Of a stretch of DNA of 64,000 nucleotides, positions 62,016 through 64,000 are shown one piece after another. Below the pieces are notes generated by a model. The model ran no database searches and had not been told where the DNA came from. It worked only from the letters and a program-made list of their open reading frames with translations. Source of the stretch: Phycomyces blakesleeanus NRRL 1555(-) (lineage: Eukaryota; Mucoromycota; Mucoromycetes; Mucorales; Phycomycetaceae); contig NW_017265135.1 of the NCBI RefSeq assembly GCF_001638985.1, positions 1,045,223 to 1,109,222 of the forward strand, in the 5' to 3' direction. The stretch's first letter is position 1. The number at the start of each line of letters is the position of its first letter. Made by a program: the position numbers and the translations under genes.

Positions 62016-64000
62016 ATGGTAAAGCGCGCAGCCAAGAGAAAAAAGACTTCTCCTACGGATTCTACAACCACAAATAAAAATAGTGATAGTGATTTTGAAG
62101 ACCAACCACCTACAAAACGAATCACTAGATCGCAGTTAAAGCAGGTTTCTTCCGATTCTTCTCCTCAACTCTCTAATCCAATCAAGAGCTCCAAAACAAA
62201 AGCTACTCCCAAAGGCGAAGATATAGATCAACCAAAGCCAGTGACTAAAAAGCAGAAAAATACTGCAATTATTGAACCAGAAGAACCCAAGGAGTCTTCT
62301 TTGTCTGCCAGTGAAACTTTCGAAGATTTACCTTCTCAGCTATCAGACAGAGAATGTGATGAAAGTGATAGTGATAGTGAAGGGGAGGGTATTGACTGGG
62401 AAAATGTAGAACTCCCGGACGGTTATTTGCAGGAAAGGCTTTCTCAAGGACGTGTCTACAATGATGTTGAAGTTGTATTTGAAGCTCCGCATCCTATGCA
62501 TAGGTAAGCATACAAAAAAAAGACTTTGAAATTGGAAACAAATATAATGTAATATTTTTGTATTGTAGAAAGAATGCGTGGGAGCTAGCTTATGAGCGTA
62601 TGTTACGGGAGTGGATTCACAATAGTCATGTTCTCACGTTGATTGCGCACTATACGATACGTAACAGATGGTGTGCGTCTCCAGAAGTACAGGTAAAATA
62701 TGTAAATATAATATCAGAGTGTATATATTGATATATCTTTATTATACACATCAAAGTCTGTTTGTCTATCAATTGTACCAAACGATGTACAGAAGCAGTG
62801 CTATCAAATGACTAGTTCAAACAATGATTTTGAAAATGGTGTAAAGAGTTTATATCAATGGTGGAACAAGTACTTTAAGTTATCAGGCGATGGATTAGTT
62901 ACTCGTTCTTACGAGGAGATTTCTTTTCTAGAAAATATTGATATTTTGAATCCTAAAAAAGTAGGTAAACAATCTATTGTTATGAAAAAAACAAATGACG
63001 TCTCATTGCTATGTGAAGGACGCAAAGTCTATAGAAGAGATTTTGAAAGGACGAGGCATTGACGATGGAGAAACAATCAAAAACTGCGAGGACTTTGTTA
63101 ATCATCTTTTAACTAAGACGGGAACACGCGATACATCTGCCGAATTATTTGTGGCGGTATTGAGAGCGCTTGGGTATGATGCACGTCTTGTATGCTCTCT
63201 TCAACCAGTTCCATATCGCATGCCGGCAAGACGCCCAGATATAAAAAAGATGTCATCAACAGAAAAAGCAAATCAAAAAGAAGACGAATTGGAGGCTACA
63301 AAGGAGTCATCTCAAAATAATATAAAATTCCCATATCGGATGTCCCGCCCTAAAACAACTAGCAGCCAGTATCACAACAATAAGCTTCACAAGGCAAAAC
63401 ATCCGACAGTTTGGGCTGAAGTGTACAACCCTCATAGAGCTCAATGGGTTTCCATAGATCCTATTAGAGGATTCTATGACAACCCAAGAGCCATGGAACC
63501 GCTTTTAAATGACAAGAAGAACGTAATGTCGTATGTACTTGCATTTTATGCCGATGGAGACGGCTGTGTAGATGTCACGCGGCGTTACTCTTCAAGAATT
63601 ACAAAGGCTTACAAGCTACGAGAACGCGAATTGACAAAACGTGAAAAGCAGGGTGGGTTTATACCATGGTCTTCTATTTTACTGCGCTGTATAAAGCGAC
63701 ATCGGTATGGCGAGCGTGAGATTCGCGAAGAGAAGGAGCTTGAGGAAATACAGGAAAAGGATCCTATGCCGACATCTATCCAAGGATTCCATAACCACCC
63801 ACACTATGCACTTGAACGTCACTTGAAGAAAATGGAGATACTTTATCCGAAAGAGCCAGTTATTGGCTATATTAAGGGAGAGCCCATATATCCTCGGGAT
63901 TGCGTAAAAGAGATTCATACACCCGAGACCTGGATGAAGCTCGGTCGAATCATCAAGAAAGGTGAACACCCTGTTAAACGCATCAATGCACGCGCAGCCA
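62016..64000 (+). CDS. RAD4: Rad4/XPC DNA damage recognition protein, 5' part
   Basis: Rad4/XPC, with Rad23, detects helix-distorting lesions and starts global nucleotide excision repair. Exons 62016-62503, 62569-62692, 62793-62960 and 63019 to the window end join in phase to 587 residues; the rest is outside. The N-terminus is basic (MVKRAAKRKK, a likely nuclear signal) then acidic with IDWENVELP, the usual entry to the domain. The transglutaminase-like fold covers KNAWELAYERMLREW, TSAELFVAVLRALGYDARLV and HPTVWAEVYNPHRAQWVSID. BHD1 (IQGFHNHPHYALERHLKKME) and the start of BHD2 (GEPIYPRDCVKEIHTPETWM) follow. The 58-nt intron at 62961-63018 is required to keep the frame. An upstream in-frame ATG at 61989 is a possible alternative start. 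Confidence 0.94.

Overview
The window is nuclear DNA from a filamentous fungus of the early-diverging (zygomycete) lineages, most likely Mucoromycota/Mucorales. The grounds are AT-rich noncoding DNA full of microsatellites, genes cut by many 50-120 nt GT-AG introns, two GPI-anchored chitin deacetylases (chitosan-rich walls are typical of this group), and a set of conserved eukaryotic housekeeping genes without gene clusters. I cannot name the species from sequence alone.

Layout. Positions 1-8 kb are gene-poor and repeat-rich. A 3.05-kb PIF/Harbinger-like DNA transposon (991-4040) has 24-bp terminal inverted repeats, an AGT flanking triplet, and two convergent decayed genes: a SANT/Myb-like DNA-binding protein (+) and a DDE transposase (-). 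A 308-bp pogo-like MITE (1412-1719) sits inside the SANT-like gene. Degenerate tandem repeats, a decayed ORF and a 26-G run follow. From 8 to 20.4 kb lie two paralogous chitin deacetylases, one with two introns (8161-9871, -) and one without introns (19040-20419, +). They flank an HMG-box transcription factor (10967-13240, -) and a 5.8-kb noncoding stretch holding an eight-copy, 19-bp-period array of RFX X-box-like palindromes.

From 21.9 kb the window becomes an ordinary dense gene region: a two-exon 58-aa secreted cysteine-rich peptide (21966-22254, -), COG1 of the Golgi tethering complex, a Sec7-PH Arf exchange factor, the Cdc48 cofactor Npl4, a ChaC-type gamma-glutamylcyclotransferase, an SPX-SLC13 phosphate transporter (all -), the Naa38 LSM-like NatC subunit (+), a short RGG/DPW protein (-), a large acidic/serine-rich protein with a CUE-like tail (+), the CxxC zinc-binding protein CZIB (-) divergent from an EEF1AKMT4-like methyltransferase (+), the spliceosomal helicase Prp22 (-), a Tc1/mariner transposase relic (-), a Nab3-like RRM protein with a Gln/Pro-rich tail (+), and the 5' part of Rad4/XPC (+), which runs off the window.

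The genes do not form one pathway. Functional themes are wall chitin modification (two CDAs), vesicle traffic (COG1, Sec7 GEF), protein quality control (Npl4), RNA processing (Prp22, Nab3-like), DNA repair (Rad4) and nutrient or redox control (SPX transporter, ChaC). Most exon joins given here were checked by reading phase, but none by transcript data. Recognised families come from memory of conserved motifs; no database search was run.
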